Assembly (NCBI GenBank): GCA_021156265.1 | Contig: JAJNBR010000049.1 | Location: 1-15,377 of the forward strand | Reading direction: 5' to 3' | DNA length: 15,377 bases | DNA from: Flavipsychrobacter sp. | Lineage (GTDB): Bacteria; Bacteroidota; Bacteroidia; Chitinophagales; Chitinophagaceae | Program-made: the position numbers and the translations under genes | The notes under the pieces: model-generated | What the model saw: the letters and a program-made list of their open reading frames with translations, nothing else | Database searches by the model: none | Told to the model about the DNA's origin: nothing | Shown here: positions 13,752-15,377 of the stretch, piece after piece | How positions within the stretch are numbered: position 1 is the first letter of the stretch | Layout of the letters: every line of letters starts with the position of its first letter

Positions 13752-14214
13752 CCTTTGCCTGCGGCCGGTGCCTAACCGGGAAGTTGACTGAATTGGCTAT
13801 GAAGCATTTCTGATGTGCCACCTGGTGCAGCTGGTTGGCTTTGTCGATCATCGAGGCATCTTTTACTGTAACTACAGGTTGCAATACCACTTCCGCGAAA
13901 TGCCCGCCTCCTCCCGGCACTTCCACCAAGGTACCCCTTGCATTGTCGACGTAATCAGTCACGATCACACCGGCATCAGCACACAGGTGCAGGTACCAGA
14001 GCATATGGCAAGAGGAAAGTGAGTAGACCAACATGTCCTCCGGGTTGTGCAGGCTCCCATCGCCGCGAAAGGGTGTATCTGAAGAACAGGCGATATCCGC
14101 CTTACCTGCTACCGAGAAAGTATGATGGCGCTCATATTCATCGTAACGGCTGGTGCCGGTTCCTTTATTACCTGTCCAGGTTACAGTGGTGGTGTATTGG
14201 TGTTGTTTTTCCAT
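13744..14214 (-). CDS. OsmC/Ohr family peroxidase-like protein
   Basis: OsmC-family proteins reduce organic hydroperoxides using two cysteines. The 156-residue protein has Cys69 in YSLSSCHMLWYLHLC and Cys137 in HQKCFIANSVNFPV, the peroxidatic and resolving cysteine positions, plus the beta-rich N-terminal strand set (TTTVTWTGNKGTGT) and an Arg50 near the expected active-site arginine. Length is typical. The gene begins two bases after the GNAT gene stop, so the two are cotranscribed, which would fit a stress or detoxification pair. Its 3' end overlaps the convergent exported-protein gene by eight bases. Whether it is OsmC, Ohr or a YhfA-like member cannot be settled here, though the SCH motif points to OsmC. 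Confidence 0.92.
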   Translation of the reverse strand: MEKQHQYTTTVTWTGNKGTGTSRYDEYERHHTFSVAGKADIACSSDTPFRGDGSLHNPEDMLVYSLSSCHMLWYLHLCADAGVIVTDYVDNARGTLVEVPGGGGHFAEVVLQPVVTVKDASMIDKANQLHQVAHQKCFIANSVNFPVRHRPQAKVS

Positions 14215-14216
14215 AG

Positions 14217-14843
14217 TTAGTTTGTTTCAGATGGTTGACCAAGCAGTTGCAGTTGCACATTAGCTTCTCGCAAAATTGCAGCAATTTCAGGTGACCGCTT
14301 CATAGTGCCAAATAATTCAGGCGTAGCCGGCTCAGATACGTGCTTCGCTAAATGCAGCTGGTACCACATATTGCTATGCCACTCACCAAGTTTGTAACCA
14401 ATATTCCTAAACAGGCCGATCTCTTCAAAGCCCAGTGCTTTGTGAAATGCCGTGCTGTTCTCGTTGGTAGACGATACGCCGGCATAGACATTAAAGAATC
14501 CCTGCAGTTTGAGTATAGCGAACAGCGTTTCATAAAGAACACGTGCAAGACCTTTACCGTGATAGTTGTGGTCTAAATAAATGGTAGACTCCGGCGACCA
14601 TTGGTAAGCACTCCGATCGCGGTGTTTGTGCGCATAGGCATAGCCAGCTATTTGTCCATCAAGTTCACAAACCAGCCAGGGGAAGTGAGGGATCACTGCC
14701 TGTATCCTGCTTTTAATTTCCTCTACTGAAGGCACGTCGTACTCGAAAGTGTAGGCTGTGTTCTCTACATAGTACTTGTAAATATCGAGCATACCCGCAG
14801 CATCAGCGGGCGTAGCTAAGCGTATGGTGTATTTACTGTTCAT
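14217..14843 (-). CDS. GNAT-family N-acetyltransferase (phosphinothricin/methionine-sulfone type)
   Basis: This GNAT-family enzyme transfers an acetyl group from acetyl-CoA to an amine. The 208-residue protein resembles the Pat/YncA (MddA) subgroup: IRLATPADAAGMLDIYKYYVENTAYTF at the start, then STIYLDHNYHGKGLAR with the acetyl-CoA loop at about residues 93-101, YAGVSSTNENSTAFHKALGFEEIG, and GEWHSNMWYQL. I start it at the ATG at 14841-14843 (MNSKYTIRL); the frame is open upstream to 14939, but that extension passes through a terminator hairpin and into the end of glnN. About 45 residues after the core (165-208) look like an extra helical tail. The gene starts 13 bases after the glnN terminator and is followed two bases later by the OsmC-like gene. 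The substrate is unknown. Confidence 0.92.
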   Translation of the reverse strand: MNSKYTIRLATPADAAGMLDIYKYYVENTAYTFEYDVPSVEEIKSRIQAVIPHFPWLVCELDGQIAGYAYAHKHRDRSAYQWSPESTIYLDHNYHGKGLARVLYETLFAILKLQGFFNVYAGVSSTNENSTAFHKALGFEEIGLFRNIGYKLGEWHSNMWYQLHLAKHVSEPATPELFGTMKRSPEIAAILREANVQLQLLGQPSETN

Positions 14844-14856
14844 AACATGAGGTTGA

Positions 14857-14885
14857 AATAAAAAGCCCCGCACAGGGGCGGGGCT
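14857..14885 (-). terminator. Intrinsic terminator of glnN
   Basis: A perfect eight-base GC-rich stem (AGCCCCGC / GCGGGGCT) with a six-base loop is followed on the minus strand by TTTTTATTTC. It lies 11 bases beyond the glnN stop and only 13 bases ahead of the GNAT start codon. The sequence pattern is a strong rho-independent terminator. Confidence 0.92.
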
Positions 14886-14896
14886 CAATGTTATTG

Positions 14897-15377
14897 TTAG
14901 CGCAGGTACAGCAGCTCGCGATATTTTGGCAGCGGCCAAAGTTTATCGTCCACTATTAGTTCCAGTTTATCTACATGGTAGCGTATGGCATCAAAGTTCG
15001 GCTTCACATTGTCGCAGTACATTTTAGCACGGTGGTGCATGTCCGCTTCGTTGTTGGCTTTCTTCCTATCCTCGATCATCTTTTCTACTGCATCATTTAT
15101 CTTTTGGATATGGTTGCTTACCACATTCACCAGGTTCAGTTGTGCCTTGAAGCTGGTCTCCGGCAAGCCGATCTCCTTCAGTCCTTTCACGTTGTTGATG
15201 AGAACGTTCTGGTAGTTGATAGCTGCAGGAAGTATGTGATTGGTAGCGATGTAACCCAGTATACGTGCTTCGATCTGTACTTTCTTCACGTATTCTTCCA
15301 GCATGATCTCGTGGCGTGCTTCCAGTTCGCGCTTGCTGAAGATCCCGTTGTTGAAGAACAGGTTCTTTGCACTTTCG
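14897..15377 (-). CDS. glnN: Glutamine synthetase type III, C-terminal part (cut by the window edge)
   Basis: This is the last 160 or so residues of a type III glutamine synthetase, which makes glutamine from glutamate, ammonia and ATP and is typical of Bacteroidota. The frame stays open to the right edge, so the gene begins outside the window; an ATG at 15302-15304 is internal, because family sequence (NNGIFSKRELEARHEI) runs on before it. Matching features are the EEYVKKVQIEAR block, NHILPAAINYQNVL, the helical region with DRKKANNEADM, and the invariant-looking end KLELIVDDKLWPLPKYREL. The catalytic core lies beyond the window, and full family members run to about 700 residues. The gene is closed by a strong terminator at 14857-14885. 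Confidence 0.93.
   Translation of the reverse strand, partial: ESAKNLFFNNGIFSKRELEARHEIMLEEYVKKVQIEARILGYIATNHILPAAINYQNVLINNVKGLKEIGLPETSFKAQLNLVNVVSNHIQKINDAVEKMIEDRKKANNEADMHHRAKMYCDNVKPNFDAIRYHVDKLELIVDDKLWPLPKYRELLYLR

Noticed and set aside
14844..14939. N-terminal extension of the GNAT protein.
   Set aside because: It would read through the glnN terminator hairpin and into the end of glnN; the core starts at MNSKYTIRL.
1..15377. CRISPR arrays, tRNA or rRNA genes, insertion sequences, toxin-antitoxin or phage genes.
   Set aside because: I looked on both strands and saw no spaced repeats, cloverleaf-like T-arm sequences, transposase or integrase motifs, or terminal inverted repeats.

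Overview
This window looks like ordinary chromosomal backbone of a Bacteroidota bacterium, probably from the Chitinophagaceae/Sphingobacteriia side. Four things point there: a DUF4290 protein, a long (about 404-residue) QueA, a type III glutamine synthetase, and a MurA with the PGGD active-site variant. Start codons have little Shine-Dalgarno sequence. The clearest promoter (TTG-N19-TATATTTG) fits the Bacteroidota -33/-7 consensus TTG...TAnnTTTG. Base composition and gene style look even throughout. I see no transposase, integrase, CRISPR array, tRNA or rRNA.

Layout from left to right. (1) 83-1587, plus strand: beta-carbonic anhydrase and a lipid A-type acyltransferase, 11 bases apart. (2) 1584-5873, minus strand: dgt and queA are separated by one base, and nadC and a YegS-like diacylglycerol/lipid kinase overlap by ATGA. 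(3) 5932-8130, plus strand: a promoter, a leader with a 12-codon ORF, the DUF4290 gene with an Asn/Gly/Arg-rich tail, and murA. (4) 8131-11219, minus strand: a secreted protein of unknown function, a MoxR/ChlI-like AAA+ ATPase and arfB. (5) 11231-12978, minus strand: the CoA-transferase pair scoA-scoB followed by an ArsC/Spx-type protein, closed by a good intrinsic terminator. (6) 12979-13271: an AT-rich divergent intergenic region. (7) 13272-13751, plus strand: a small exported protein. (8) 13744-15377, minus strand: the 3' end of glnN (type III glutamine synthetase) with its terminator, then a GNAT acetyltransferase and an OsmC-like protein.

Most genes are housekeeping: cell envelope (acyltransferase, lipid kinase, MurA), tRNA modification (QueA), nucleotide and NAD metabolism (Dgt, NadC), ribosome rescue (ArfB), ketoacid/CoA metabolism (ScoAB), nitrogen assimilation (GlnN) and redox or peroxide defence (OsmC, ArsC-like).

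I found no clear new multi-gene system. The strongest anomaly is nadC: the reading frame is intact, but about 32-37 residues are missing just after the catalytic Lys-Asp, and the block that normally carries the conserved His and Glu is gone. Secondary points are the Cys-to-Asp MurA, which predicts fosfomycin insensitivity; two terminators packed 11-13 bases in front of the next start codon; three convergent gene pairs with overlapping or abutting stops; and a leader ORF that joins the DUF4290 gene by TAATG.
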